From: Bacillus sp. 1780r2a1
Lineage (GTDB): Bacteria; Bacillota; Bacilli; Bacillales; Bacillaceae_H
Reading direction: 5' to 3'
Length of the DNA stretch: 64,000 nucleotides
NCBI GenBank assembly: GCA_024134725.1
Contig: CP099863.1
Span: 2,351,501 to 2,415,500 of the forward strand
The notes beneath the pieces were generated by a model. It was not told where the DNA came from, did not search any database, and saw only the letters and a list, made by a program, of their open reading frames with translations. Below, piece after piece: positions 25,100 to 34,659 of the stretch; within the stretch, counting starts at the first letter, position 1, and each line of letters opens with the position of its first letter. The position numbers and the translations under genes were made by a program.

Positions 25100-25924
25100 T
25101 TAAAAAGCGTTTACCTGATTGGAATATACTTCTAATGTTTCATAGTCAGATGAGATGACGGATGCAGCCTGCTTTCCTACATAACGAAGGTGCCAAGGTT
25201 CATATTTGTAGCCTGTTATATATTCTTTTCCTTCAGGGTAGCGAACAATAAAGCCATATTCAGCAGCATGTGCCTTCAACCAGTTTGCCTCCTTTGTTCC
25301 TCCAAAACAGTCCGATACCGCACACGTTCCATCTCCTCCTGTTACGTCAATCGCTAAGCCAGTTTCATGTTCACTCGTTCCAGGAAGCGCGCTGTAAGTG
25401 AGCGCTTTTTCTTCTCCATCACGCTTAGAATAATAGGCAAACAAAGCTTTTTGACGTTCATGAGACCGATAAGCTGATACGCCAAGGAGGTAAATCCCAT
25501 TTTTCTTCGCTTCCTGAAACATTTCTTCGAGCGCTTCTGCAGCAGGTTGTCGCAGCATGCATTTTTCAATTCGGTCGCTAAACGTAAACGAAACATTCGG
25601 ATATACTAAATCCGCTGGCTTATAAGTGTTAGGAAGCTGGTGGTGTTTATTGACTAAAGCAGTGAGCGATTCGGGTTCTGCAACAACAACTGGGCTTTTT
25701 ACAGCTGGTTCAGATTCACCGTTTTGAGCTTGTCCACTGTTTCGTCCCACATCTTCTTTTACTACACTTTTGCTTTGTTCATTGGGTTTATCTACTTCCT
25801 TTACTTTTTCTTTATCAACTGCTTGTATAGGATCATCCTGTATTTGTTCTGTGGAGATCTCTTGTGAACAGCCACCTATAATCATCGCTAGCGCGAGAGA
25901 AAATGTTATGAGTGTATTTCTCAT
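25100..25924 (-). CDS. VanY-type D-alanyl-D-alanine carboxypeptidase lipoprotein
   Basis: A 274-residue protein. Residues 1-20 form a lipoprotein signal with lipobox IGGC. A low-complexity acidic linker (about 25-85) leads to an M15B peptidase domain. Zinc site segments are complete: SEHETGLAIDVTG (His and Asp ligands) and KYEPWHLRYVG (catalytic His-Leu-Arg region); SAYRSHERQKALFAYY is the preceding signature. It trims the terminal D-Ala from peptidoglycan pentapeptides on the cell surface. The start is the ATG with AAAGGAG at 8 bases. A copy of the two-component operator lies upstream (26008-26030). Confidence 0.92.
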   Translation of the reverse strand: MRNTLITFSLALAMIIGGCSQEISTEQIQDDPIQAVDKEKVKEVDKPNEQSKSVVKEDVGRNSGQAQNGESEPAVKSPVVVAEPESLTALVNKHHQLPNTYKPADLVYPNVSFTFSDRIEKCMLRQPAAEALEEMFQEAKKNGIYLLGVSAYRSHERQKALFAYYSKRDGEEKALTYSALPGTSEHETGLAIDVTGGDGTCAVSDCFGGTKEANWLKAHAAEYGFIVRYPEGKEYITGYKYEPWHLRYVGKQAASVISSDYETLEVYSNQVNAF

Positions 25925-26007
25925 GGTGTTAGCTCCTTTCAACTACAGCTTCTATTTCAATAGCTTATAGAAAAAGAGTACACAACCTTTATTTCAAAAC
26001 CATATAG

Positions 26008-26030
26008 ACTTGTTTCGAAATTGTAAACAA
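26008..26030. promoter_or_regulatory. Copy 1 of the shared element, upstream of vanY
   Basis: TTGTTTC-G-AAA-T-TGTAAACAA, with ends TTGTTT/AAACAA as an imperfect palindrome. It matches 21 of 23 positions of the element at 29377-29399 in front of the response regulator gene. Confidence 0.6.
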
Positions 26031-26065
26031 TCATAGTAAAGAAAGAAAAAAACTGCCGAAGCAGT

Positions 26066-27124
26066 CTACTCTAATGAAATAACATAGGTATGAACTTGAT
26101 TATCTTGGACAGTTGATGCAGCTAATTGTTTCCCAGATGGACTCCAACTTAGTTGGTCAGCAGCATACTCTAGAGGGACATTTAAATGCGTTACGTCTCC
26201 TGTTATGCTATCCGCAACAAAAATCCCTTTTATTTCTCCATCTTCAGCAATATAATTGTAAGCCAATTTTGAACCATCAGGAGACCAGCTAACGCCAAAA
26301 ATTTGAGTTGAATCCGCTAATTGAAAAGCTTCCGTTCCTTTTAAGTCCGTTATAGATAACGTTTTAGTGCGTTCATTCCTTTGCTGTACGAGGGCAAGCT
26401 GCTTTCCGTTAGGAGAGGGTATGACAGATACAGCATCACTTTGAACTTTTTCAGCACCCCTTTGAGACTGAGGAACAAAATACAATTGGTTATATACAGC
26501 GATATAATAAAAACCTTTTTGCCCTTTCATAATATCTACAGCTCGCTCTTTTGTAGGTAGTAACGTTTCACTATTGTCTTTACTATTCACTTGTACTACC
26601 TTTCCTTCTGCCGTAACAAGACCAACCTCAGAAGAATTTAACCAATCTCCTCTTGACCCTGGATACAAAAGTTTATGAGTTAATTTCTTCGTCTTTTTAC
26701 TCTTTATGTCCAGCACATAACCAAAAGAATCAACGCCTTCATCCACTTTATAAAATAACTGCTTATTATCAGGAGAAAGTTTGGCAGAATGCTGAACTTG
26801 ATTGTTTGGCAACAAAGGTTGGAAGTGGTTATTTTTCAAATGATAAATCCCTAGGTTTTGTGCATATACCTCGTTTGTTCCAAAACCTTCGGCACGTATT
26901 TCTTTGTTTTCTTTAGTAACTATTAGCTTCCTGTCAGTTAAAAATTGAAATGCTCGAACATCCTCAAGACGCTGAATATTTTTAACTTTTAGCTCGTCCT
27001 TTGCATCTGCTTGATCTACAATTGTAATGTTATCGTTTGGTTTGTTCGTGCCTTCTTCACTTCCGCAAGCAGAAAGAATCAAGATACTAATAGTAAGACA
27101 CATCGTTCGTTTATACCGTTTCAA
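26066..27124 (-). CDS. Lipoprotein with TolB-like beta-propeller
   Basis: A 352-residue protein: lipoprotein signal with lipobox LSAC and then repeated WD40/TolB-type blades, for example KLSPDNKQLFYKVDE, VIPSPNGKQLALVQQ, SWSPDGSKLAYNYI and SWSPSGKQLAAST. The protein should lie on the outer face of the membrane. I prefer the TTG start 10 bases after AAAAGGAG, because the alternative ATG at 27157 lies inside the kinase gene. It is the third gene of the response regulator-kinase operon and may be an extracytoplasmic sensor or ligand-binding partner for the kinase (inference). Confidence 0.8.
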   Translation of the reverse strand: MKRYKRTMCLTISILILSACGSEEGTNKPNDNITIVDQADAKDELKVKNIQRLEDVRAFQFLTDRKLIVTKENKEIRAEGFGTNEVYAQNLGIYHLKNNHFQPLLPNNQVQHSAKLSPDNKQLFYKVDEGVDSFGYVLDIKSKKTKKLTHKLLYPGSRGDWLNSSEVGLVTAEGKVVQVNSKDNSETLLPTKERAVDIMKGQKGFYYIAVYNQLYFVPQSQRGAEKVQSDAVSVIPSPNGKQLALVQQRNERTKTLSITDLKGTEAFQLADSTQIFGVSWSPDGSKLAYNYIAEDGEIKGIFVADSITGDVTHLNVPLEYAADQLSWSPSGKQLAASTVQDNQVHTYVISLE

Positions 27125-27140
27125 TAACGGCTCACTCCTT

Positions 27141-28619
27141 TTACTTGCTTTCTTCATTGAGCTTTCGTGGGAACGTCACTCTAAAAAGCGTCCATTCCGT
27201 ATCAGAACGGCGTAGCTCAACATACCCTTGCTGTTTTTCAGTCAGCTTTTTGACTAGAGCCAACCCAAGACCTGTTCCTCCCGATATACGTGATCGGTCT
27301 TTGTTCACCGTAAAAAATGGCTGGAACAATTTTTCTCTCGCATCCATTGGAATACCCGCTCCTGTATTTGCCACATCAATCGCTACATGCTCATTATCCT
27401 GATGAGATGTAACGACAATTTCACCACCCGCTTCATTATATTTAATAGCATTATCAATTAAGTTCATAAAGATGTGAAATAAGCTTTCACGGTCTGCAAA
27501 AACAACGGCTTTATGGACATTCAGCTTAAGCTTCAAATTGAATTTTATCGCTTTTCCCTGCATCCTCTTGCACACGTCTGCCACAACTTCATCTAACTGT
27601 AGATGCTGTGGAATCTGTTCAAAGTCATATCTTTCAAGTTCCGCAAGCCTTAATATTTTGTCTACCATTTCATGAAGGCGACCTGTTTCTTTTCGAATAT
27701 TTTCAACTCCGTCTTCTAAAAGTTGAGGATCATCTCGATACATATCCAACAAATCAACATACGCTTTAATAGAAGTAAGCGGCGTTTTAAATTCATGGCT
27801 AATGTTTCCAATAAATTGTTTTTGCTGCTGCTCAAGCGCTTGTAGTTTTACAACGGCGAGCTCAAGCTTTCTTTTCTCTTCGTTTAATTCAGCTATGCTG
27901 CGTTGAATAGCAGTACTCATCACATATAATCCGCTACTCAGCTCTCCTAATTCATCTTTTCCCTGAAAAGGAGGTGAATTCAAAAAAGTGCCGTTTTGCA
28001 ACTGGAAAGAAGCGTTCTTCAACATTGTTACTCGATTTGCTATTCGATAAAAATACAAATATCCAATGAGAATGGCAGCTCCTGCAGATGCTATTCCTCC
28101 TATTAAGAAGAGCCGTTTAATTTCGGCTAAAAACTCCTGATTATCGGCCAGCGAATAATCAAATCGAATGGCTCCTATTTGCTGATTTTCAATGGAAAGA
28201 GGAGCCACATAAAAAAGTGAAGACCCTTTCGTTTCATAAGCGACTTGTCCTTTTAACGCGTAGCTTAACGTATCAGCAATCTCTACATCACGCTGACCGA
28301 TGGGGAGTGAACTTCCTTCTTCTATGCCTTTTTGATTATAGATCACTGTTTGAAGGCCACTCTGGAGAGCAATTGATGAGGCTAGGCGCTGAGCTTTTTG
28401 TTGCAAAAAAGACTCAATACTGACGGAATTATCCTCAGTAAGATAGCTTTGACGAATGGACTGCTTTGCAACTTCACTTTTTTGAAGAAGCTCTTCCTCT
28501 ACTCTATTTCGCTGATTATTTTCAATTCCTTTTAACACCAGTACACTGAGCCCTGCTACCGTTAAAATAATGAGAAGAGCTAGCACTACACTGATTTTAA
28601 ATTTGATGCTCATTTTCAT
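27141..28619 (-). CDS. Sensor histidine kinase
   Basis: A 492-residue transmembrane kinase. TM1 is about residues 8-30, a 130-residue extracytoplasmic sensor follows, TM2 is about 170-192, then a HAMP linker. The HisKA domain has phospho-acceptor His275 in ISHEFKTPLTS; the ATPase domain has N box FMNLIDNAIKY, G1 DVANTGAGIP and G2 GGTGLGLALVKK. The start overlaps the response regulator stop as ATGA. The signal is unknown; proximity of vanY and the shared operator suggest cell-envelope stress. Confidence 0.95.
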   Translation of the reverse strand: MKMSIKFKISVVLALLIILTVAGLSVLVLKGIENNQRNRVEEELLQKSEVAKQSIRQSYLTEDNSVSIESFLQQKAQRLASSIALQSGLQTVIYNQKGIEEGSSLPIGQRDVEIADTLSYALKGQVAYETKGSSLFYVAPLSIENQQIGAIRFDYSLADNQEFLAEIKRLFLIGGIASAGAAILIGYLYFYRIANRVTMLKNASFQLQNGTFLNSPPFQGKDELGELSSGLYVMSTAIQRSIAELNEEKRKLELAVVKLQALEQQQKQFIGNISHEFKTPLTSIKAYVDLLDMYRDDPQLLEDGVENIRKETGRLHEMVDKILRLAELERYDFEQIPQHLQLDEVVADVCKRMQGKAIKFNLKLKLNVHKAVVFADRESLFHIFMNLIDNAIKYNEAGGEIVVTSHQDNEHVAIDVANTGAGIPMDAREKLFQPFFTVNKDRSRISGGTGLGLALVKKLTEKQQGYVELRRSDTEWTLFRVTFPRKLNEESK

Positions 28620-29308
28620 TCTTCAATCCCTGCTGTTGCCTTATAGCCCACTCCATACACGGTTTGAAGCAAGTAAGGTTCTGCTTCTCCCACTTTTTTT
28701 CGCAGGCGCTGCATATGAATATCAACTGTGCGCGTGCCTCCCATATAGTCCATACCCCAAACAAGGTCCAGTAAGTCTTCCCGCGTATACACCCGCTCTA
28801 GGTTTGAAAGTAACAGAGCCATTAAATCAAATTCTTTAGGCGTCAGCTTGACTAATTCACCGGCGACGTACATGGTTCTCTGTATAAGGTTTAGCTTCAC
28901 TTTTCCGATTAGGATGTCACCTTTTGATTTCGTTTCCGCTCTTTTTTCTAGTCGTCGTAAAAGTGCTTTTGCTCTGGCTACTAGTTCTCGGATATCAAAA
29001 GGCTTTGTCATGTAATCATCCGCTCCCAGCTCTAAACCAAGCACTTTATCTACAATGTCATTTTTAACTGTTAACAAAATAATGCCAAGACCTTGACGAT
29101 TTTCAAGCTTACGGCATACTTCATATCCAGTAAGTCTTGGCATCATGACGTCTAATATCATCACATCAGGTTTAAAAGCGGCGGCTTTTTCAAGCGCTTC
29201 TTCACCATCAGCAGCCGTTTCAACTACATAGCCTTCTCGCTTAAACGCATATGATATGGCCGTTGCGATACTTCTTTCGTCGTCTACCACTAAAATTTTC
29301 TTATCCAA
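28616..29308 (-). CDS. OmpR/PhoB-family response regulator
   Basis: A 230-residue regulator: receiver domain with acidic pair DD9-10, phosphorylated Asp53 in MILDVMMP and the switch Thr/Lys in LLTVKND, followed by a winged-helix DNA-binding domain (LTPKEFDLMALLLSN then YTREDLLDLVWG, TVDIHMQRLRKKVG). First gene of the operon with the kinase and the lipoprotein. Its promoter region carries the element repeated before vanY, its probable binding site. Confidence 0.96.
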   Translation of the reverse strand: MDKKILVVDDERSIATAISYAFKREGYVVETAADGEEALEKAAAFKPDVMILDVMMPRLTGYEVCRKLENRQGLGIILLTVKNDIVDKVLGLELGADDYMTKPFDIRELVARAKALLRRLEKRAETKSKGDILIGKVKLNLIQRTMYVAGELVKLTPKEFDLMALLLSNLERVYTREDLLDLVWGMDYMGGTRTVDIHMQRLRKKVGEAEPYLLQTVYGVGYKATAGIEE

Positions 29309-29376
29309 CTGATCACATACTTTCGTTTCAGGTTTTTACTAATCTTATCAAATAGTCTTCCTCAAGAATATATCGA

Positions 29377-29399
29377 ACTTGTTTCAAAAATGTAAACAA
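29377..29399. promoter_or_regulatory. Copy 2 of the shared element, upstream of the response regulator
   Basis: TTGTTTC-A-AAA-A-TGTAAACAA, 21 of 23 positions identical to 26008-26030. It lies 68-91 bases upstream of the regulator start and is probably the autoregulatory binding site. Confidence 0.6.
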
Positions 29400-29410
29400 G
29401 AGACAAAAAA

Positions 29411-29435
29411 ACACCTCTTATTATTAAGGTGGTGT
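29411..29435 (-). terminator. Second terminator downstream of odhB
   Basis: CACC/GGTG and CTTA/TAAG stems with a small internal loop; on the minus strand followed by seven T residues. It backs up the hairpin at 29461-29494 and insulates the two-component operon. Confidence 0.55.
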
Positions 29436-29460
29436 TGGTAAGGATGCTCTTATTCAAAAG

Positions 29461-29494
29461 AAACGCCAGCACTCGTCTAAGAGTACTGGCGTTT
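29461..29494 (-). terminator. Main terminator of the odh operon
   Basis: AAACGCCAG-c-ACTC pairs with GAGT-a-CTGGCGTTT (13 bp, one mismatch), then TTTTATT on the plus strand and TTTC on the minus strand. Confidence 0.75.
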
Positions 29495-29498
29495 TTTA

Positions 29499-30779
29499 TT
29501 AACCTTCTAATAATAATGTTTCTGGATCTTCTAACAGCTCTTTCACTGTTACTAAGAAACCAACGGCTTCTTTTCCATCAACAATACGGTGATCATAAGA
29601 TAAAGCAATATACATCATTGGACGATTTTCAATACGATCTTCGTCAATTGCAATCGGACGAGTTTGTATTTTGTGCATTCCTAAAATCCCTACTTGTGGA
29701 CCATTTAAGATTGGTGTTGACATTAATGATCCGAATACTCCACCGTTTGTAATTGTAAATGTTCCTCCTTGTAAGTCACCGAGCGCTAGCTTATTGTCGC
29801 GCGCTTTTTTACCAAGCTCAAGGATACTTCCTTCAATACCTGCAAACGTTTTGCGGTCTGCGTCACGAACAACTGGTACAACAAGTCCATCCGGTGCAGA
29901 TACGGCAATACCGATATCATAGAACTTTTTAATAACAAGCTCATTGCCCTGAATTTCAGCATTTAATAATGGATACTTTTTCAGCGCTGCTACAACGGCT
30001 TTTGTAAAGAATGACATAAAGCCAAGTTTTACATCATGCTGTTCAAAGAATTTGTCTTTACGACGCTTACGAAGTTCCATAACAGCCGTCATATCAACTT
30101 CATTAAATGTTGTTAACATCGCAGCCGTCTGCTGTACTTCAACTAAGCGATTTGCAATCGTTTGGCGACGGCGTGACATGCGTACACGTTCAACTGGTTT
30201 ATCACTGTTCTCACTTACTGCTGGAGAAGGTACCGGTTTAGATTGACGAGCACTTTGAGCTTTTGCGTCAGCTTTTTGCTCTGCTGTTTTTTGGCTAGCA
30301 AACGAATCGATATCGTGCTTACGAACGCGCCCTAACGGATCCGCAGTTGGCACTTCATCAAGCTTGATGCCTCGCTCTCTTGCAGCTTTACGCGCAGCTG
30401 GAGATGCAATTAACCACTGCTTTTGTGGAACCTCTTCCTTTGCTTCTGCCGCAGGTGCTACCTCTTGTTTTGCTTCTTTTTGTTGAACAGGCTCTTCCAC
30501 TTTTACTTCTTCCTTCACTTCTGCTTTTGGCGCTGGCGCTTGGCCATCAGCTGCTAAGCGAGCAATTGTTTCCCCTACCTGAACGGTATCGCCTTCACCT
30601 GCTAGAAGCTCCGTTAGTACACCTGAATCTTCCGCTGTAATCTCAACGTTTACTTTGTCAGTTTCTAATTCAACAATATAGTCGCCTTTTTCAACAAAGT
30701 CTCCTACCTGCTTAAGCCACTGTGCTACTGTTCCCTCTGAAATTGATTCTGCTAGTTCCGGTACTTTAATTTCTCCCAT
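29499..30779 (-). CDS. odhB: Dihydrolipoyllysine succinyltransferase, E2 of 2-oxoglutarate dehydrogenase
   Basis: A 426-residue E2 subunit: lipoyl domain (lipoylated Lys42 in ETDKV), Ala/Glu/Pro/Lys-rich hinge (about 80-125), peripheral subunit-binding domain ([19 protein letters not shown]), a second hinge, and the catalytic domain with SYDHRIVDG (catalytic His and Asp). It transfers the succinyl group from E1 to CoA in the TCA cycle. Seventeen bases separate it from odhA, so the two are co-transcribed; the E3 subunit is shared and encoded elsewhere. Confidence 0.97.
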   Translation of the reverse strand: MGEIKVPELAESISEGTVAQWLKQVGDFVEKGDYIVELETDKVNVEITAEDSGVLTELLAGEGDTVQVGETIARLAADGQAPAPKAEVKEEVKVEEPVQQKEAKQEVAPAAEAKEEVPQKQWLIASPAARKAARERGIKLDEVPTADPLGRVRKHDIDSFASQKTAEQKADAKAQSARQSKPVPSPAVSENSDKPVERVRMSRRRQTIANRLVEVQQTAAMLTTFNEVDMTAVMELRKRRKDKFFEQHDVKLGFMSFFTKAVVAALKKYPLLNAEIQGNELVIKKFYDIGIAVSAPDGLVVPVVRDADRKTFAGIEGSILELGKKARDNKLALGDLQGGTFTITNGGVFGSLMSTPILNGPQVGILGMHKIQTRPIAIDEDRIENRPMMYIALSYDHRIVDGKEAVGFLVTVKELLEDPETLLLEG

Positions 30780-30795
30780 TGTTCATTCCCCTTCC

Positions 30796-33654
30796 TTATC
30801 GTGTCACTACATCATTAGCGATTTGTGTTTTCGTTAATGCTTCTTGTAATATACGCTCTTGTTCTTGTCTATGAGTGGTTGGGTCTCCTTCTGCTGGGCT
30901 TGAACGTCTTCTGCGGCCAATATAATCAACGCTTACGCCTTCTGGTGCTACTTCGCGAAGCTTAGCCTCAACATAATTCCAAGCGCCCATGTTCTCAGGC
31001 TCTTCTTGCATCCAAGCAATCTCTTTTAAGTTTGGATATTTAGCAAATAAATCAGCTACAATTCGTCTTGGGAATGGATAAATTTGCTCAAGGCGTAGTA
31101 CGTGTAACCAATCTAGCGACTTATCGGATTTTTGAATACGATCTGTTAAATCACCGCTAATTTTACCGCTGCATAGAACGATACGTTCAACTTCTTCCAC
31201 TTTCTCACCTAAGCTTGGTTGCTCGACAACTAAGCGGAAAGAACCGTTTGTGAATTCTTCCATATTCGATACGCTAAACGCACTTCGAAGCAAACTTTTT
31301 GGTGCCATAACGACAAGTGGACGTACCTCTTCTTTTTTTAAGATAGCCGCTTGACGACGTAATAAGTGAAAGTACTGCGCCGCACTCGTTACGTTTGCCA
31401 CCGTCCAGTTATTTTCAGCAGCTAGCTGTAAGAAGCGTTCTAACCTTGCGCTTGAATGCTCTGGACCTTGACCTTCATGCCCGTGTGGAAGCAGGAGAAC
31501 CATACCTGATTTTTGTCCCCATTTCGCGCGACCTGCTGAAATAAATTGATCAATGATAACCTGACCAGCATTTGCAAAGTCTCCGAACTGAGCTTCCCAA
31601 ATCACAAGTGTTTCTGGTGCGAATACATTATATCCGTAGTCAAACCCTAATACTGAGCCTTCAGAAAGTGGACTGTTACGAATATCAAAGGAAGCGCTTA
31701 CGTTCTTCATTGTGTGCAGTGGTGAGTATACATCCCCTGTCTCATAATCATGCAATACAAGATGACGATGAGCGAATGTTCCACGTTCTGAATCTTGTCC
31801 TGTAATGCGAATCGGCGTACCGTCACGTAAAATACTTGCAAATGCAAATGCTTCACCTAATGACCAGTCTGCTTTCCCGTTTTCTTCAAACGCTTTCGCA
31901 CGTTTTGACAAAATACGATCTAGTTTTGGAAATACTTTAAAGTCTTCTGGGTACGTCACAAGCTCTCGGTTAATCTCTAAAAGCTCTTCTTTTGGCACAG
32001 ACGTGTCTAAAGTTGGAATACCATTAAATACTGCTTTTGGCATTTCCATAATTTGATGACGTTTTTCTGCTTTTGGTGGTACTTTATCATAAGCAGTCTG
32101 CAATTTCTTTTGAAGTTGCTCACTAATTTCATTCACTTGTTCGTTAGTGACTACTTGTGCTTTTTCCAATTGTTCAGCGTAAAGAGCTCGAACTGTTGGA
32201 CGCTTTGTAATAATTTCGTACATCTTTGGCTGCGTTACAAATGGTTCATCCATTTCATTATGACCAAATCGGCGATAGCCAATTAAATCAATTAAGAAAT
32301 CTTTATTAAAACGGCGACGATACTCAATTGCAAAATAAGCCGCTGCCAGACATGCTTCTGGATCGTCTGCGTTTACGTGGACAATCGGAATTTCGAATCC
32401 TTTTGCTAGATCGCTCGCGTATTTTGTTGAACGAGAATCTACGCTTTCCGTTGTAAACCCAATCATATTGTTGGCGATAATATGAATAGTTCCACCCGTT
32501 TGGTATCCAGAAAGCTGATTTAAGTTTAGGGTTTCCTGAACAATTCCTTCACCTGGAAATGCTGCGTCACCGTGAATTAGAATCGCAAAAGATTTCGTGA
32601 TGTCTTGCTTTGGATAACCGTTAGTTTGGCGATCGTCCTGAGCAGCTCTTGTAAACCCTTCCACAACTGGATTGACGAATTCCAAATGACTTGGGTTACT
32701 TGCCAATGTCAAACGAGCTCGAACTGTGTTTTCAGCTTTAATTTGTTTATCTGCACCTAAGTGATATTTTACGTCCCCTGTCCAACCATAGTTAATACCA
32801 ATTGAACCCTCAGATGGTACAAGTTCTTTATTCGGTGAATGTTGGAACTCAGCAAAAATCATTTCATACGGCTTGCCTAGTACGTGTGCTAACACATTTA
32901 GACGTCCACGGTGCGCCATTCCAATATTAACTGTTTTCGGACTTTTTTCGACAGAGCGCTCAACTAATTCATCGATTAACGGAATAAGCATATCTACGCC
33001 TTCAATTGAGAATCGTTTTTGTCCGACAAATGTACGATGTAAAAATTGTTCGAACCCTTCTACTTCCGTTAGACGCTTTAATACTGAAATACGCTTTTCA
33101 TCAGAAAGAGGTTGAAAAATTGCTCCTGACTCCACCATTTCAGTAAGCCACTTATTCTCCTCCATGTTATGTACATGATGGAATTCAAACGCCATTGTCT
33201 TCGTGTATACATCCGTTAAATACTCAATTGCAGCCAGACCATCTTTTACGTGTCCAGGCGCATTTGCGCAAAGAATTTCAACCGGTACTGCTTTTAAATC
33301 TTCCTTCGATAATCCATAGTCTTCTAGATGTAGAAGCACAGGATCTTTTTTACCGCTTTCCAACGGCTTAATTGCTGCATATAAATGACCGTATGCACGA
33401 ATATTTTCTGCTAGCTTAATGGCAGCAGCAATTTTAGCTGTATTAGCTGCTGGAACATGCTGTGTGTCTGCTGCTTCAGCATAGCTGCTATCAAGTAATG
33501 GCGGTGCACCCCAATAATCAAATAGTTCTTTTAGTTCTGGATCTATTAAATCCGACTTTTCTTCATATAACTCATACTGTTCTAATACATAGCCATAGTT
33601 TGGGCCCAAAAACCCTTTCCAAGGCTCACCTCTGTTTGACGTTTCGTTACCCAT
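30796..33654 (-). CDS. odhA: 2-oxoglutarate dehydrogenase E1 component
   Basis: A 952-residue thiamine-diphosphate enzyme. The N-terminal segment has the [16 protein letters not shown] start, then [18 protein letters not shown], the ThDP-binding region [19 protein letters not shown] with [11 protein letters not shown], and the transketolase-like C-terminal half with [16 protein letters not shown]. It decarboxylates 2-oxoglutarate and succinylates the OdhB lipoyl group. The ATG is preceded by only a GGGGG site. A long leader with promoter and cre-like site lies upstream. Confidence 0.97.
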   Translation of the reverse strand: MGNETSNRGEPWKGFLGPNYGYVLEQYELYEEKSDLIDPELKELFDYWGAPPLLDSSYAEAADTQHVPAANTAKIAAAIKLAENIRAYGHLYAAIKPLESGKKDPVLLHLEDYGLSKEDLKAVPVEILCANAPGHVKDGLAAIEYLTDVYTKTMAFEFHHVHNMEENKWLTEMVESGAIFQPLSDEKRISVLKRLTEVEGFEQFLHRTFVGQKRFSIEGVDMLIPLIDELVERSVEKSPKTVNIGMAHRGRLNVLAHVLGKPYEMIFAEFQHSPNKELVPSEGSIGINYGWTGDVKYHLGADKQIKAENTVRARLTLASNPSHLEFVNPVVEGFTRAAQDDRQTNGYPKQDITKSFAILIHGDAAFPGEGIVQETLNLNQLSGYQTGGTIHIIANNMIGFTTESVDSRSTKYASDLAKGFEIPIVHVNADDPEACLAAAYFAIEYRRRFNKDFLIDLIGYRRFGHNEMDEPFVTQPKMYEIITKRPTVRALYAEQLEKAQVVTNEQVNEISEQLQKKLQTAYDKVPPKAEKRHQIMEMPKAVFNGIPTLDTSVPKEELLEINRELVTYPEDFKVFPKLDRILSKRAKAFEENGKADWSLGEAFAFASILRDGTPIRITGQDSERGTFAHRHLVLHDYETGDVYSPLHTMKNVSASFDIRNSPLSEGSVLGFDYGYNVFAPETLVIWEAQFGDFANAGQVIIDQFISAGRAKWGQKSGMVLLLPHGHEGQGPEHSSARLERFLQLAAENNWTVANVTSAAQYFHLLRRQAAILKKEEVRPLVVMAPKSLLRSAFSVSNMEEFTNGSFRLVVEQPSLGEKVEEVERIVLCSGKISGDLTDRIQKSDKSLDWLHVLRLEQIYPFPRRIVADLFAKYPNLKEIAWMQEEPENMGAWNYVEAKLREVAPEGVSVDYIGRRRRSSPAEGDPTTHRQEQERILQEALTKTQIANDVVTR

Positions 33655-33830
33655 TTAAAAACCCCCAACGAGTTATAATAAGTGAAATCTTTATTCAACT
33701 TTTAATGTCTTACTAGAATTAAAGTGTTAAAAGTGATTGATTTCGCATTTTCAAAATACTGATTGCCTTATGGTCAGACATCTTTACAAGATGGATGTTC
33801 TTCCAGTACTTGTATTTGATATCTGTCTCT

Positions 33831-33859
33831 ATTTTACCACTGTTGAGCCTGTCAATCAA
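33831..33859 (-). promoter_or_regulatory. odhAB promoter
   Basis: On the minus strand TTGATT, 17 bases, TAAAAT. Confidence 0.55.
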
Positions 33860-33916
33860 AATGAAATCGCTATATTTCTTTAATTTTTTTTACTTTTTTA
33901 ATAGTCTTACGACTTT

Positions 33917-33931
33917 TTGAAAGCGCTTTAT
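33917..33931. promoter_or_regulatory. cre-like palindrome upstream of odhA
   Basis: TTGAAAGCGCTTTAT, core GAAAGCGCTTT, one mismatch to the cre consensus. It lies about 60 bases upstream of the -35, so a CcpA role is tentative. Confidence 0.4.
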
Positions 33932-34086
33932 AAGTAAAGTGAATTACTTATCAAAATAAGTCTTAATGAATGGTTATCACACAACTATCCATGCAACTTA
34001 ATTGCTTAAAATTTAATTTTAAATTTTATAACTTAGCGATATAACTGCCATTTCTTTCAGTCATAGTTATAGTTTCAAATACAAAA

Positions 34087-34118
34087 AAAGAAGCTTATAT
34101 TTCATTAAGCTTCTTTTT
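34087..34118 (-). terminator. Terminator of the OsmC gene
   Basis: AGAAGCTTA/TAAGCTTCT stem with an 8-base loop, overlapping the stop codon; on the minus strand followed by TTTTTTTG. Confidence 0.82.
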
Positions 34119-34554
34119 CCTCTATTGTACCCTCTAATTCAATTTTTACGTTTCCTTGGATTGCTCGTGAAATCATGCAGGAGGTTTCTGCTTTTTCCAT
34201 CAGGCGCTGAACGATACTTTTTTTCTCCATGTCTTTTGAATTTAATACAACCTGTGGACGATGAATGATTTTTTCGTAGGTAAACACACCTTTTGTGACG
34301 TCCACCACTGCTTCTGAGTTCATTGTGAGGAATGCTTGTACAATACCACTTCTTTCAAGCATTGCTGCAAGCGTAATAATATAGCACGTTGCAGCTGCTC
34401 CAAGTAGCATCTCATCTGGATTTGTGCCGATTCCAGGTCCGTCCATTTCTGGTGGAATCGAGATTTGTGTTTTTAACTGCCCAGAGTGAATTTCACCTAC
34501 TTCGTTTCGTCCTCCTGGCCAATTTGCGTTGAGATGAAAATGATGCTTCGCCAT
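34105..34554 (-). CDS. OsmC family peroxiredoxin-like protein
   Basis: A 149-residue OsmC/Ohr-fold protein. Both redox cysteines of the family are present, in LGAAATCYIITLAAML and AETSCMISRAI, and the N-terminal Gly-rich strand and the PPEMDGPGIGTNPDEMLLG motif are readable. The fold reduces organic hydroperoxides or acts as a thiol-dependent stress protein. It appears monocistronic. The exact subfamily (SACOL1771-like) is a recollection. Confidence 0.87.
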   Translation of the reverse strand: MAKHHFHLNANWPGGRNEVGEIHSGQLKTQISIPPEMDGPGIGTNPDEMLLGAAATCYIITLAAMLERSGIVQAFLTMNSEAVVDVTKGVFTYEKIIHRPQVVLNSKDMEKKSIVQRLMEKAETSCMISRAIQGNVKIELEGTIEEKEA

Positions 34555-34634
34555 TTTATTCCACTTCCTTCATTATAATTACTTCTAGTATAACGCCACT
34601 GTCAGTAAGTTAACACCATTCTGCTCATCAAAAA

Positions 34635-34656
34635 AAGACTACGAATCCGCAGTCTT
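34635..34656 (-). terminator. Terminator of the epimerase gene
   Basis: AAGACT/AGTCTT plus an inner CG/CG pair; on the minus strand followed by seven T residues. Confidence 0.75.
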
Positions 34657-34659
34657 TTC

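Larger units (their letters stand above)
33655..34104. other. odhA leader and upstream region
   Basis: About 450 non-coding bases. It holds a sigma-A promoter (33831-33859), implying a leader of some 170 bases, and a cre-like palindrome farther up (33917-33931). I see no riboswitch consensus. Confidence 0.5.
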
